A DNA stretch of 64,000 bases from Hyphomicrobiales bacterium (lineage in GTDB: Bacteria; Pseudomonadota; Alphaproteobacteria; Rhizobiales; Rhizobiaceae), in contig UCFC01000023.1 of NCBI GenBank assembly GCA_900471515.1, forward strand, positions 1 to 64,000, given 5' to 3'. Positions 23,789 to 32,306 of the stretch are shown here, piece after piece. The notes under the pieces were generated by a model. The model had not been told where the DNA came from. It saw only the letters and a program-made list of their open reading frames with translations, and ran no database searches. How positions within the stretch are numbered: position 1 is the first letter of the stretch; every line of letters starts with the position of its first letter. Both the position numbers and the translations under genes were made by a program.

Positions 23789-24859
23789 CTATCCCTGCAG
23801 GGAGGCTCCGAGCAGCAGGACGCCCATCAGGATCACGAGAAGTGCGCCCGCTATCTCGATCGCGTTGCCGATCCAGACCGAAGCCGGCGAACCGCGGCCG
23901 GAGAGGCGCATCGCCGTGCCCTTGGCAGTGACGGCAAGCGTGGCGAGGATCGCAACGGTGATGGCAGTGCCGAGCGACATGGCGACGACAGAGAGCACGC
24001 CGCCGAGATAAAGCCCGTTCAGCAGTGAGAAGGTCATGACCAGCAGGGCGCCGGAACAGGGGCGCAAGCCCACGGCGATGACTGCCGACCAGGCTTCGCG
24101 CATGCTGAACCTGTCGCCGCCGACGAGTGACGGATCGGGCAGGTGGGAATTGCCGCAGGTTTCGCAGACCATGCCGGGCACATAGGTGTGGCCAGGATCC
24201 ACTGCCTGCGCCTTGCCGCTGAAGCGGAAATCCGCGCTCTGGCGTTCGGTCGCATTGTCCTTCCAGTCCAGCATCATGCCGACCGGGCCGGCCGACGTTG
24301 CCATCAGCTGACGGCGCGGCAGGCTGCGGGCCATTGAGCGCAGCTTGCGAAAGAGCAGCCAGCCGCCAAAGAGGATGACCATCACGAAACTTGCGATTTC
24401 CATGGCCTGTGTCGCCATGGTCAGCGTGATGCCGGTGCCGCGCAGCACCAGCCACGCACCGCCGACGAGAACGACCGCCATGACGCCCTGCACGAAGGCC
24501 GAGATGAAGGAGATCACGACTCCGCGTCGAAGCTCGACCTCGTTGGCAATCATGTAGGACGAGATGACGGCCTTGCCGTGGCCGGGACCGGCAGCGTGGA
24601 AGACACCGTAGGCGAAAGAGAGGCCGATCAGCGAAGAAAGCTGCCACGGGTCCTGGCGCATCTCCTTCAGGGCGCCGGTCAGCGCACGGTAGAACGCCTG
24701 CTGCTCATAGTTCACGTAGAGGAAGAGAGGCGCCAGCGGCCCGCCCGTCGGCTGGAAGCTCGGCTCCGCCGTGCCGATGCCGAGCGGCGATTGCGCATGG
24801 GCGGCGACGGCCATGGCAGCGAGCGCAAGCAGGGCGAGCGACAGGCGTCTTGTCAGCAT
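23789..24859 (-). CDS. NicO/HoxN-type nickel/cobalt (metal) transporter
   Basis: A 356-residue inner-membrane protein with a signal-like N terminus ending AHAQ and about six TM segments. The signature HAAGPGHGKAVISSYM is near residue 90 and a second motif GLRPCSGALLVM near residue 265. A cytoplasmic or periplasmic loop between the halves has CETCGNSHLPDP, a possible metal-binding Cys pair. The protein exports or imports Ni2+, Co2+ or Zn2+ with the DUF1007 partner, whose gene overlaps it by seven bases upstream. Direction and metal are not settled by sequence. Confidence 0.87.
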   Translation of the reverse strand: MLTRRLSLALLALAAMAVAAHAQSPLGIGTAEPSFQPTGGPLAPLFLYVNYEQQAFYRALTGALKEMRQDPWQLSSLIGLSFAYGVFHAAGPGHGKAVISSYMIANEVELRRGVVISFISAFVQGVMAVVLVGGAWLVLRGTGITLTMATQAMEIASFVMVILFGGWLLFRKLRSMARSLPRRQLMATSAGPVGMMLDWKDNATERQSADFRFSGKAQAVDPGHTYVPGMVCETCGNSHLPDPSLVGGDRFSMREAWSAVIAVGLRPCSGALLVMTFSLLNGLYLGGVLSVVAMSLGTAITVAILATLAVTAKGTAMRLSGRGSPASVWIGNAIEIAGALLVILMGVLLLGASLQG

Positions 24860-25494
24860 GTGACCTCCAGCCGCGTGGCAAAGAGCTTCGACATATTGGT
24901 GCCGGTCGGATCGTTGAAGAAGGCGTCGGTCAGCGACTGCTTGTTTTCCGAAATCACCTCGTCCGCATCCGGGCGCACGACCGCGTGCTTGCAGGCTTTG
25001 AAGCCGTCGCCGACCATGGCAAGTTCGTTGTCGGTCGGGAAGTCGATCGAGGTGTAGAGCGTCGGATCATAGACGCCGAAGGTCAGCTTGCCCTTCAGCG
25101 GCATCTTTTCCACCGGCTTGACGGCAAAGAACATCAGCAGCTGGCCTTCCTTGTAGTCGACATGAATGATGTCGGGCTTCTGGACGGTGATGTTCTTCCC
25201 GTTGATCGTCAGGTTCATGTAGTAATCGTAATCGGCAAGCGAATCGCGGACCGTCTTGCCCACTTCGGCGAGCTCGTTCGGCTCCAGCTTCAGATCGGTG
25301 TTCTTGTCGAAATCCATGACGACGGAGGAGGAGAAGACCTCGTCGAAGCGCCAGACATTGCGCAGCTCCTCGATGCTGCCATCCGGTGCGGCAACGACCT
25401 CCAGCCGCGCTTCCACGAATATATGGGGATGGGCGAAGGCGGTGGCGGGGGCCAGCGAAAGAAGCCCGGTCGTCAGAAATATCGATCGTTTCAT
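24853..25494 (-). CDS. DUF1007 periplasmic protein, metal-transport partner
   Basis: A 213-residue exported protein with a signal peptide (residues 1-21, ending AFA) followed by HPHIFVEARLEV, the histidine-rich start typical of DUF1007 proteins encoded with NicO-type transporters. Other conserved parts are WRFDEVFSSSVVMDFD and YDYYMNLTINGK. It is presumed to bind the metal in the periplasm and hand it to the permease encoded by the overlapping downstream gene. The SD site is weak. Confidence 0.85.
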   Translation of the reverse strand: MKRSIFLTTGLLSLAPATAFAHPHIFVEARLEVVAAPDGSIEELRNVWRFDEVFSSSVVMDFDKNTDLKLEPNELAEVGKTVRDSLADYDYYMNLTINGKNITVQKPDIIHVDYKEGQLLMFFAVKPVEKMPLKGKLTFGVYDPTLYTSIDFPTDNELAMVGDGFKACKHAVVRPDADEVISENKQSLTDAFFNDPTGTNMSKLFATRLEVTC

Positions 25495-25593
25495 GCTTGC
25501 CGGCTACCCTGTTCGGTTCGGTGATGTCTCGCCAGAAAATGGGACGGAATTGGGACCGGCCCTGCGACGCTTGGGCGCGTTCGGCCGGTCGCT

Positions 25594-26487
25594 TCAGGGG
25601 TGTTTCTTGAACCAGTTGGAGAGATAATCCACGAAAATCCTGACCTTTGCCGGCAGGTAGCGCCGGTGCGGATAGACCGCATAGATGCCGCGATCGGTCG
25701 GGATGTAATCGTTGAACAGCGTGACCAGCCGGCCGTCCTCGATCGGTTTGCGGGCAATGAAATCGGGGATCAGTGCAATGCCGATCCCCGACAGTGCGGC
25801 GCGCAGCGTCGCGTGCGGGCTGTTGACCTCGATCGGGCCGGAGACGGCGACGGCAAAGGAGGTGCTGTCGGGATTGTAGAAGCGGATGCTCGCCTGGCTG
25901 CGCGAATTGGTATCGACGATGAAGGGGACATTGGAAATATCCGTCGGATGTTCGAGATCCGGATAGCGCTCGAGGAATTCCGGTGTCGCGCAGATATGCA
26001 CGCGGAAATCCGAAATCTTGCGGGCGATCATACCGGAATCTTCGAGCTTCGTGACGCGCACGGCGACGTCGAAACCTTCCTCGATCAGATCGACGAAGCG
26101 GTCGTCGGCGGCGATCTCGAGCTGCAGGTTCGGGTTTTCCTTGGCGAAGTCGATCAGCGACTGGCCGACATCGGCATCGACGAAGGTGCGGGGCACCGAA
26201 ACCTTGAGGCGACCCTTGAGCTGGGCGTTGTTCTCGCGCACGAGATCGGCGAGGTTGTCGATCTCCTTCAGGATGTCGGAGGCGGTGCGATAATAGGTGT
26301 GTCCGGCCTCGGTCATGGAGAACTGACGGGTGGTGCGATTGAGCAGCAACGCGCCGAGTTCGTCCTCCAGTTCGCGCACATATTTCGACAGCAGCGCCTT
26401 GGAGCGGCCGGTGCGCCGCGCCGCAGCGGAAAAACCTTCTGCTTCAACGACATCGATGAAGGCGCGTATGCGGGTCAAGGTGTCCAT
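25594..26487 (-). CDS. LysR-family transcriptional regulator
   Basis: A 297-residue LTTR. The winged HTH at residues 1-60 reads MDTLTRIRAFIDVVEAEGFS, SKALLSKYVRELEDELGALLLNRTTRQ. The effector domain follows from about residue 90 (LKGRLKVSVPRTFVDADVG) and ends near FVDYLSNWF. I start at ATG 26487, where homologous domains begin, rather than at the upstream frame start at 26541, which runs through an inverted-repeat region. That region, 26505-26541, is a probable autoregulatory site. The target genes are unknown; the divergent decarboxylase is one possibility. Confidence 0.9.
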   Translation of the reverse strand: MDTLTRIRAFIDVVEAEGFSAAARRTGRSKALLSKYVRELEDELGALLLNRTTRQFSMTEAGHTYYRTASDILKEIDNLADLVRENNAQLKGRLKVSVPRTFVDADVGQSLIDFAKENPNLQLEIAADDRFVDLIEEGFDVAVRVTKLEDSGMIARKISDFRVHICATPEFLERYPDLEHPTDISNVPFIVDTNSRSQASIRFYNPDSTSFAVAVSGPIEVNSPHATLRAALSGIGIALIPDFIARKPIEDGRLVTLFNDYIPTDRGIYAVYPHRRYLPAKVRIFVDYLSNWFKKHP

Positions 26488-26504
26488 GACGATCCCCAAA
26501 TCTG

Positions 26505-26541
26505 TTGAACGAGGTTGAACAAATTGTTCCCCATCGTTCAA
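26505..26541. promoter_or_regulatory. Nested inverted repeats upstream of lysR
   Basis: An outer repeat TTGAACGA (26505-26512) / TCGTTCAA (26534-26541) encloses GAACAAATTGTTC (26517-26529). The T-rich, dyad-symmetric form fits a LysR-type binding site 18 bp upstream of the regulator start. Identity of the binder is inferred. Confidence 0.6.
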
Positions 26542-26639
26542 TTATTTTTTTGAGTTGGAGCATAAAATTTCTCTTGATTGTGAAGGCGAATATACTTATT
26601 TCACGGGCTGCCCAAAGTCGCACGTGCCTGTGGGTGTCC

Positions 26640-27005
26640 GCCGACCCTCGATTAGGTGAGGTCATCGGTAAGGTACCTGGAACTAACCGCTCCAGTCGCT
26701 ATTCCGGCCAACCGGGAAATGCGAGGACATCTTGAAGCAACGACGGTGCGGGCCTTTCTGGTGTCTGCCGGCTTTCCATCAGCCGGGGTTACTGAAGAGG
26801 CACACCTTCATTGCCGGAAGTGCGGCGGGACTCTCCCACCAATCCAAGGCAGACAAAGCCGAGCCCATGCCATTCTGTGGCGTTGGTTCATTATCTGCGC
26901 ATCAGGCGCTTGCAAGGTACCGGGGTCTCCACCGGCTGGTTCCTTTGCGGGCGGTTGCTTGCCCTTTGTCCTCCGGGCCGCCCGGAGCCTGGAACTGAGA
27001 AGAGG
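26640..27005 (+). ncRNA. Structured leader of the decarboxylase gene, probable speF RNA motif
   Basis: The 527 bases between the LysR start and the decarboxylase contain no convincing gene. The last 370 can form several hairpins: CTGGA/TCCAG (26677-26695), TTCCGG with CCGGGAA (26702-26718), CCGGCT/AGCCGG (26768-26786) and CTCCGGG/CCCGGAG with a three-base loop (26971-26987), just before the SD AGAGGG at 27001. A conserved cis-regulatory RNA, the speF motif, is known upstream of ornithine decarboxylase genes in alphaproteobacteria, so this is the likely identity. I have not matched the consensus base by base. A 43-codon frame (26867-26998) lacks an SD site. Confidence 0.6.
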
Positions 27006-27014
27006 GTTATTGAC

Positions 27015-28148
27015 ATGGCCACCCAGCGTATTCGCGACTTTCTCGCCGCCCGCCGTCCCGACGGCCCCTGCCTCGTCGTGGATCTCGATGTCGTGCGCGA
27101 TAACTTCCACGCTTTCCGTCACGCGATGCCGGACAGCGCGATCTATTATGCCGTCAAGGCCAACCCGGCCCCGGAAGTCCTGAAGCTGCTCGCCAGCCTC
27201 GGCTCCAATTTCGACTGCGCTTCGGTTGCAGAAATCGAAATGGCGCTTGAGGCCGGTGCGACCGCAGCCCGCATTTCCTACGGCAACACGATCAAGAAGG
27301 AACGCGATATCGCCCGTGCCCATGCGCTCGGCGTCAGCCTCTTCGCAGTCGACAGCCACGAAGAAGTCGAGAAGATTTCCCGTGCAGCTCCGGGCGCCCG
27401 CGTTTTCTGCCGCGTTCTGACCGATGGCGAAGGCGCCGAATGGCCGCTGTCGCGCAAGTTCGGCTGCGTTCCGCAGATGGCCGTCGACGTTCTCGTCTAC
27501 GCTCACCAGCTCGGCCTGCAGTCCTACGGCGTCTCGTTCCATGTCGGCTCGCAGATGACCAAGGTCGATGCCTGGGATTCGGCTCTTGCCGATGCCAAGC
27601 GCGTCTTCGTCCAGCTTGCCAAGCAGGGTATCCACCTGCAGATGGTCAATATGGGCGGCGGCTTCCCGACCAAGTACCTGCGCGACGTTCCGTCGGCAGA
27701 AGCTTACGGCAAGTCGATCTACCAGGCGCTGCGCACGCATTTCGGCAACCAGATCCCGCAGACGATCATCGAACCGGGCCGCGGCATGGTCGGCAACGCA
27801 GGCGTCATCAAGGCTGAAGTCGTGCTGATCTCCAAGAAGTCGGACAATGACGACGCTCGCTGGGTCTTCCTCGACATCGGCAAGTTCGGCGGTCTCGCCG
27901 AGACGATGGACGAGGCCATCCGCTACCCGATCCGCACAGAGCGCGACGGCGACGAGATGGAGCCCTGCGTGATCGCCGGCCCGACCTGCGATTCGGCCGA
28001 CGTGCTTTATGAAAAGAACCTCTATCCGCTGCCGATTTCCCTGACGATCGGCGACGAGGTTCTGATCGAAGGCACCGGCGCTTACACGACGACCTACTCG
28101 GCGGTCGCGTTCAACGGCTTCGAGCCGCTGAAGGCCTACGTCATCTAA
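27015..28148 (+). CDS. odc2: Ornithine/lysine decarboxylase (PLP, eukaryotic-type fold)
   Basis: A 377-residue alanine-racemase-fold decarboxylase making putrescine or cadaverine. The PLP lysine is Lys48 in YYAVKANP. Phosphate-binding loops are MGGGFPTKYL and EPGRGMVGNAG, and the active-site Cys of the second subunit is in GPTCDSADVLYEKN. Dual ornithine/lysine activity is known for the rhizobial Odc2 type. AGAGGG at 27001-27006 sets the start at ATG 27015; the frame is open back to 26811 but that part is the leader RNA. Long structured 5' region suggests polyamine-responsive control. Confidence 0.93.
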   Translation: MATQRIRDFLAARRPDGPCLVVDLDVVRDNFHAFRHAMPDSAIYYAVKANPAPEVLKLLASLGSNFDCASVAEIEMALEAGATAARISYGNTIKKERDIARAHALGVSLFAVDSHEEVEKISRAAPGARVFCRVLTDGEGAEWPLSRKFGCVPQMAVDVLVYAHQLGLQSYGVSFHVGSQMTKVDAWDSALADAKRVFVQLAKQGIHLQMVNMGGGFPTKYLRDVPSAEAYGKSIYQALRTHFGNQIPQTIIEPGRGMVGNAGVIKAEVVLISKKSDNDDARWVFLDIGKFGGLAETMDEAIRYPIRTERDGDEMEPCVIAGPTCDSADVLYEKNLYPLPISLTIGDEVLIEGTGAYTTTYSAVAFNGFEPLKAYVI

Positions 28149-28160
28149 GGTCCTGTTTCT

Positions 28161-28187
28161 GCCAGCCCCGTAACCAGCCGGGGCGGC
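28161..28187 (+). terminator. Possible terminator after odc2
   Basis: GCC-GCCCCG pairs with CGGGGC-GGC around an eight-base loop, with one bulged A. No T run follows, so it is only a weak candidate. Confidence 0.35.
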
Positions 28188-28244
28188 AAATTCACAATTC
28201 TCCGAAGTCACCGTCTGAAACGGTTTTGAGTGCGGGAGGCCAAA

Positions 28245-28835
28245 ATGGCCGCTGTTCTTGATTCTGTCCGCGCATTTTTTGCGCCCGTCACCTTCACTAT
28301 CGACGCGGAAAATCCGTCCGACGTCGTCGCCCGCGAGACCTTGCTCGACCGTGTCATGGGTCCGGACCGCCGCAAGAAATCGTCGGAAATGATCCGCCGC
28401 AACCGCATTCCGGCCGAGGGCCTGGCACTGGTGGCGCGCGACCGCGACGGTCGGGTGATCGGCACGGTTCGTCTGTGGAATGTCGAGGCCGGCATCAACC
28501 AGGAAGGTACGGCGCTCGACGCGCTGCTGCTCGGCCCGCTCGCCGTCGACAACAAGCATGGCGGCAAGGGCATCGGCTCGGCGCTGATGCGTGCGGCGCT
28601 TCTCGAAGCAAAGAACCGTGGTCACGGCGCAGTCCTGCTCGTCGGCGATGCGGAATATTACGAGCGCTTCGGCTTTTCCGCCGAGAAGGCTCGTCACCTC
28701 GTCATGCCCGGCCCCTTCGAACGCTCGCGCTTTCTGGCGCTCGAGCTCGTCGAGGGCTGGCTTGGCGGCGCGGCCGGTATGATCGTCCCGTCGGGACGCA
28801 TGCTGGCCGGCGCGCCGGTCCGGAAGGCGGCCTGA
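28245..28835 (+). CDS. GNAT-family N-acetyltransferase (YhbS type)
   Basis: A 196-residue acetyltransferase. The GNAT core includes GLALVARDRDGRVIGTVRLW, then LLLGPLAVDNKHGGKGIGSALMR, which holds the acetyl-CoA pyrophosphate loop, and AVLLVGDAEYYERFGFS, the YhbS-type C-terminal motif. The acceptor is unknown. GGGAGG (28234-28239) supports ATG 28245. It follows the decarboxylase by 96 bp; acetylation of polyamines is a speculative link. Confidence 0.87.
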   Translation: MAAVLDSVRAFFAPVTFTIDAENPSDVVARETLLDRVMGPDRRKKSSEMIRRNRIPAEGLALVARDRDGRVIGTVRLWNVEAGINQEGTALDALLLGPLAVDNKHGGKGIGSALMRAALLEAKNRGHGAVLLVGDAEYYERFGFSAEKARHLVMPGPFERSRFLALELVEGWLGGAAGMIVPSGRMLAGAPVRKAA

Positions 28836-28843
28836 CCGGCATG

Positions 28844-28872
28844 GCCCCTCCCATTTCCGGGAGGGGCTTTTC
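28844..28872. terminator. Rho-independent terminator after the GNAT gene
   Basis: A perfect 9-bp stem (GCCCCTCCC / GGGAGGGGC) with a six-base loop is followed by TTTT. It sits between convergent genes. Confidence 0.88.
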
Positions 28873-28895
28873 CGTTTCAGGCTATCGGCGACGGT

Positions 28896-29861
28896 TCACG
28901 GAGCCTTTGCCTCGACGCGGCCATTTTCGATCAGCCAGCGGACGGCTTCCTGCACGGCCTGCAGCGAGCTGTAGCGCGGCGTGAAACCGAGCAGCCGGCG
29001 GGCCTTTTCCATCGAGCAGTTGGGGCTGCGGGCGATATGTTCCCAGGTGGCTTTCGCCTCCTCGGGTTTCTGTCTTTCCGCCCAGCTTTCGTAGGGCAGG
29101 AATTCCAGTTTCGCCTCCTGGCCGAACCACGCGGCCATAGCCTCGGCGTAACCTCGCAGCGTGATCGCCTTTTCCGACACCGCATGGAAGGCCTCGCCAA
29201 CCGCAGCCTCGGGCTTTGCGATGGCCGCCATGAAGAGTTCGGCAATGTCATCGGCGTGGACGTGATGGACGGTTTCCATGCCAAAATTCGGCAGGGCCAG
29301 CGTCTCGCCGCGTGCCAGCGTCGTGAAGACCGCGGGATTGAAGTGGCCGGCCGGGTTCAGCGGGTTCCAACCGGGACCGACGATATGGCCCGGATGGATC
29401 AGCGTTGTGGGGAAGTTTCTCTCCCGCGCCATCCTCAAAAGATAGGCTTCGATCGCCGCTTTCTTCACGCCGTAGTCGCCGAATGGCTTCTTCGGTGCCT
29501 CTTCGGGTGTCGGCACGACGGTGGAGAAGCCATGTGTCCAGATCGTGCCGGTATGGAGAAAATGGCGGACACGACCGTCAAGCGCGGCTGCGAGCTGTTC
29601 GGCGCTTTCAGGCGTGAAGCAGATCATGTCGATGACGATTTCGCCTTCAAGCGCGCGGATCGCCTCCCCGAAACGGCCTTCGGCCTCTAGCGCCGAGCGG
29701 TCCATATGTCTGATGTCGACTCGCCTCCATGCGTCATGCGCCTTGTAAGGTGCGGCTGCGCCGCGGCTGATCGCCACGACCTGATGGCCGGCCTCGACGA
29801 GGCGGGGCACAAGATAGGTGCCGACATGTCCTGTTGCTCCGATGACGATTACGCGGGCCAT
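28896..29861 (-). CDS. NAD-dependent epimerase/dehydratase family protein
   Basis: A 321-residue extended-SDR protein. The Rossmann motif GATGHVG is at residues 8-14, the catalytic region has TGTIWTHG and YGVKKAAIEAYL (YxxxK near residue 140), and HPGHIVGPGWNP follows. GGAGGAGA just upstream fixes ATG 29861. Substrate not recognisable: possibilities include nucleotide-sugar epimerase or isoflavone-reductase-like activity. Single gene. Confidence 0.87.
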   Translation of the reverse strand: MARVIVIGATGHVGTYLVPRLVEAGHQVVAISRGAAAPYKAHDAWRRVDIRHMDRSALEAEGRFGEAIRALEGEIVIDMICFTPESAEQLAAALDGRVRHFLHTGTIWTHGFSTVVPTPEEAPKKPFGDYGVKKAAIEAYLLRMARERNFPTTLIHPGHIVGPGWNPLNPAGHFNPAVFTTLARGETLALPNFGMETVHHVHADDIAELFMAAIAKPEAAVGEAFHAVSEKAITLRGYAEAMAAWFGQEAKLEFLPYESWAERQKPEEAKATWEHIARSPNCSMEKARRLLGFTPRYSSLQAVQEAVRWLIENGRVEAKAP

Positions 29862-30023
29862 GCAATCTCCTCCAGATGCGCATTCGGGCTTGTGCTGTGC
29901 ACTATGTCGTGCCGCCTCACTGAACGGCAAGTGGCCAATGCGCGGATCATAAAGTTTCACGTGCGCGTGAATCGCCGGCCTTCGCTACTGATTTACCAGG
30001 CAGCCGCACTAGCTCATCGCTCC

Positions 30024-31031
30024 ATGATCAAACGCCTTGTTCTCAGTCTTCTGCTGCTCGTTCCCTTTGACGCTGTCGCCCAGCAGCAGAATGACGCCGT
30101 TTCGGCCCTGCTTGACAATCTCGCAAACCGGGACGAGCTGAAGCCGCTGAAAACCGTCATTGTCGCCCGTGACGGACGCATCGTGGCGGAGCACGGCTAC
30201 CGTGGCCACACGACATTGGAATCGACCAACATCAAATCCGCTTCGAAATCGATCATTTCGGCGCTGGTCGGTATCGCCATCGGCAAGGGGCTGCTGGAAG
30301 GGCCGGATCAGAAGATCGCGCCGATCCTGAAGGCCGATCTGCCGGCGTCTGCGGATCCTCGCCTCAACGAGATCACGATCGGCAACCTTCTTTCCATGCA
30401 GGCGGGGCTGGATCGCCTGTCAGGGCCGAACTACGGCCGCTGGGTTTCCTCACGCAACTGGGTCCGCTTTGCACTCTCGCAGCCGTTCGTCGATCAGCCG
30501 GGCGGGGCAATGCTCTATTCCACCGCTTCGACGCATATTCTCTCCGCCATTCTCACCAAAGTCGGCGGCAGATCGACGCTGGTGCTGGCGCGGGAATGGC
30601 TTGGGCCGGTCGAGGGCTTCCATATCGGCGCGTGGGAGCGGGATCCGCAAGGGATCTATCTCGGTGGCAACCAGATGGCGATGAGCGCCCGATCCTTGCT
30701 TGCCTTCGGCGAACTCTACCGCAATGGCGGGCGCACAGCCGATGGCAGACAGGTGGTCCCTGCCGACTGGGTCGGCCTGTCCTGGCAGCGCCGTACCAAT
30801 TCGCGCTTCTCCGGCGACGACTATGGCTACGGCTGGTTCACGCGGCAGATCGGTGGGGAGGAGGTGCATTTCGCCTGGGGCTATGGGGGCCAGATGCTCT
30901 ATATCGTGCCGTCACTCGATCTCACCGTCGTCATGACCTCGCAGGAGAGCGGCCCGTCCGCGCGCAACGGCTACAGGGATGCGCTGCATGACCTGCTGGG
31001 TGAGATCATCAGCACCGTGCGCGCTGCCTGA
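30024..31031 (+). CDS. Secreted serine hydrolase, beta-lactamase/penicillin-binding fold
   Basis: A 335-residue class C beta-lactamase-like protein with a signal peptide (residues 1-19, ending AVA). The catalytic SxxK tetrad is in KSASKSIISAL near residue 77, the tyrosine motif is in LYSTAS near residue 170 and the third motif is replaced by WGYGGQ near residue 290. Such proteins are often peptidases or esterases rather than antibiotic-hydrolysing enzymes. It is periplasmic or exported. No regulator is attached, so resistance should not be assumed. Confidence 0.87.
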   Translation: MIKRLVLSLLLLVPFDAVAQQQNDAVSALLDNLANRDELKPLKTVIVARDGRIVAEHGYRGHTTLESTNIKSASKSIISALVGIAIGKGLLEGPDQKIAPILKADLPASADPRLNEITIGNLLSMQAGLDRLSGPNYGRWVSSRNWVRFALSQPFVDQPGGAMLYSTASTHILSAILTKVGGRSTLVLAREWLGPVEGFHIGAWERDPQGIYLGGNQMAMSARSLLAFGELYRNGGRTADGRQVVPADWVGLSWQRRTNSRFSGDDYGYGWFTRQIGGEEVHFAWGYGGQMLYIVPSLDLTVVMTSQESGPSARNGYRDALHDLLGEIISTVRAA

Positions 31032-31132
31032 CGCAGAAAAAGCGTGGATCGTTAGATTTTTAACAAAGCATCCAATCAAACCGCAAATCGCCTCCTGTAG
31101 GGTACGCGGCGTGGGACTTCGGGACGAGTTCG

Positions 31133-32290
31133 ATGCTGCTGGATCTGCGGACTATTTATTTCATCGTTGCGGTGAGCTGTATCGTTCTGAGCGCTCTCCA
31201 ATTTGCCGCCTATGCGACAGGCCGCTTCGAACGCTGGCCGCTCTGGTGGGGTGCCAGCAACCTGCTCGTCGGTATCGGCTCCTTTCTCGTCGCACTGCGC
31301 AACTTCGTTCCCTACTATATCTCCATCGATGCGGGTAACGTGCTGACCATTGTCGGTTACATGCTGATGTTCTTTGCCGTCCGCGCCTTTGCGGGGCATC
31401 CGATCGACCGGCGTCATTCCTGGATCGTGATCGTCTGCGGCAGCCTGCCGGTGGCGCTTTTCATCAGCGACCCGGCCGCGGTATCCGAGCGCCTTCTTTA
31501 TGTCTCGGTGATCTGCTGCCTTTGCGACCTCACCATCGTCAGGGAAGCCGCAGGCATTGCCCGGCGCGAGAAGCTCTATTCGGCGGCACTTCTTTGTGGG
31601 CTTTACGTCGCCACTGCGGCCATTTTCGCCGTCCGCAGCTTTCTGGCCGCAACCGGCAATATCGGCGGGCCGGATCCCTTCGGCGCCAGCGTGGTCCATA
31701 GCTGGATGGCGGTATCGGCGGTGGCCTTTATCATGCTGCGCAGCATGGCTATGGTGCTGATGGCGGCGGAGCGCAGCCGCAACCAGCTCATCGAGCTTGC
31801 CCATCACGATCCGCTCACCGGGGTGCTCAACCGCAGCGGCATTGCCCAGCGTGTGCCGCAGCTCGCCGGTCAGCCGCTATCGCTTCTCATCATCGATGTC
31901 GACAATTTCAAGCAGTTGAACGACCGGCACGGCCATGCCGCAGGCGATGAGGTTCTGCGGCTTTTTTCCACGGTGGCGAAGGGCATCCTGCGTCCCGGCG
32001 ACCTGCTTGCCCGACAGGGCGGGGACGAATTCCTGGCGGTGCTTGGGACTGTGGATCGGGAAGAGGCCGTGGCGATCGCAAACCGCGTTCGGCTTTCCTT
32101 CGCGGCGGCGGTCATGCAGATGCCGGATCTGGCGATCTTTCCGACCTTGAGCATCGGCGTTTCCGTACGTACGCCCGAGATCGGGGATTTCGAACGACTT
32201 GTGCAGAAGGCGGATGAGGCGCTCTACCGCTCGAAACGGGAAGGCCGCAACCGTGTCGAGGTGTCTGGGGAAAACCAGCAGGCCGCCTGA
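31133..32290 (+). CDS. Diguanylate cyclase, membrane GGDEF protein
   Basis: A 385-residue protein with about six or seven TM segments (residues 5-215) and a cytoplasmic GGDEF domain. The active site reads ARQGGDEF and the inhibitory I-site RPGD lies five residues before it, so product inhibition is expected. LTGVLNRSGI and LIIDVDNFKQLND are the substrate and metal motifs. The N-terminal membrane region is not a recognised MASE family to me. Convergent with cysE, 16 bp apart. Confidence 0.9.
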   Translation: MLLDLRTIYFIVAVSCIVLSALQFAAYATGRFERWPLWWGASNLLVGIGSFLVALRNFVPYYISIDAGNVLTIVGYMLMFFAVRAFAGHPIDRRHSWIVIVCGSLPVALFISDPAAVSERLLYVSVICCLCDLTIVREAAGIARREKLYSAALLCGLYVATAAIFAVRSFLAATGNIGGPDPFGASVVHSWMAVSAVAFIMLRSMAMVLMAAERSRNQLIELAHHDPLTGVLNRSGIAQRVPQLAGQPLSLLIIDVDNFKQLNDRHGHAAGDEVLRLFSTVAKGILRPGDLLARQGGDEFLAVLGTVDREEAVAIANRVRLSFAAAVMQMPDLAIFPTLSIGVSVRTPEIGDFERLVQKADEALYRSKREGRNRVEVSGENQQAA

Positions 32291-32306
32291 CGGCGCTTCG
32301 CCGTCC

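Noticed and set aside
26867..26998. A 43-codon frame in the odc2 leader
   Set aside because: No SD site precedes it and it lies in the region that folds into hairpins. A leader-peptide role is mentioned as an alternative but I do not call a gene.
26808..28697. A 629-codon minus-strand frame opposite odc2 and the GNAT gene
   Set aside because: Both opposite genes have complete catalytic motifs; the long frame is a GC-rich antisense shadow without SD or recognisable domain.
30024..31031. Antibiotic-resistance beta-lactamase
   Set aside because: The fold and SxxK motif are present, but the third motif is not KTG and no regulator is adjacent, so only a serine-hydrolase call is supported.
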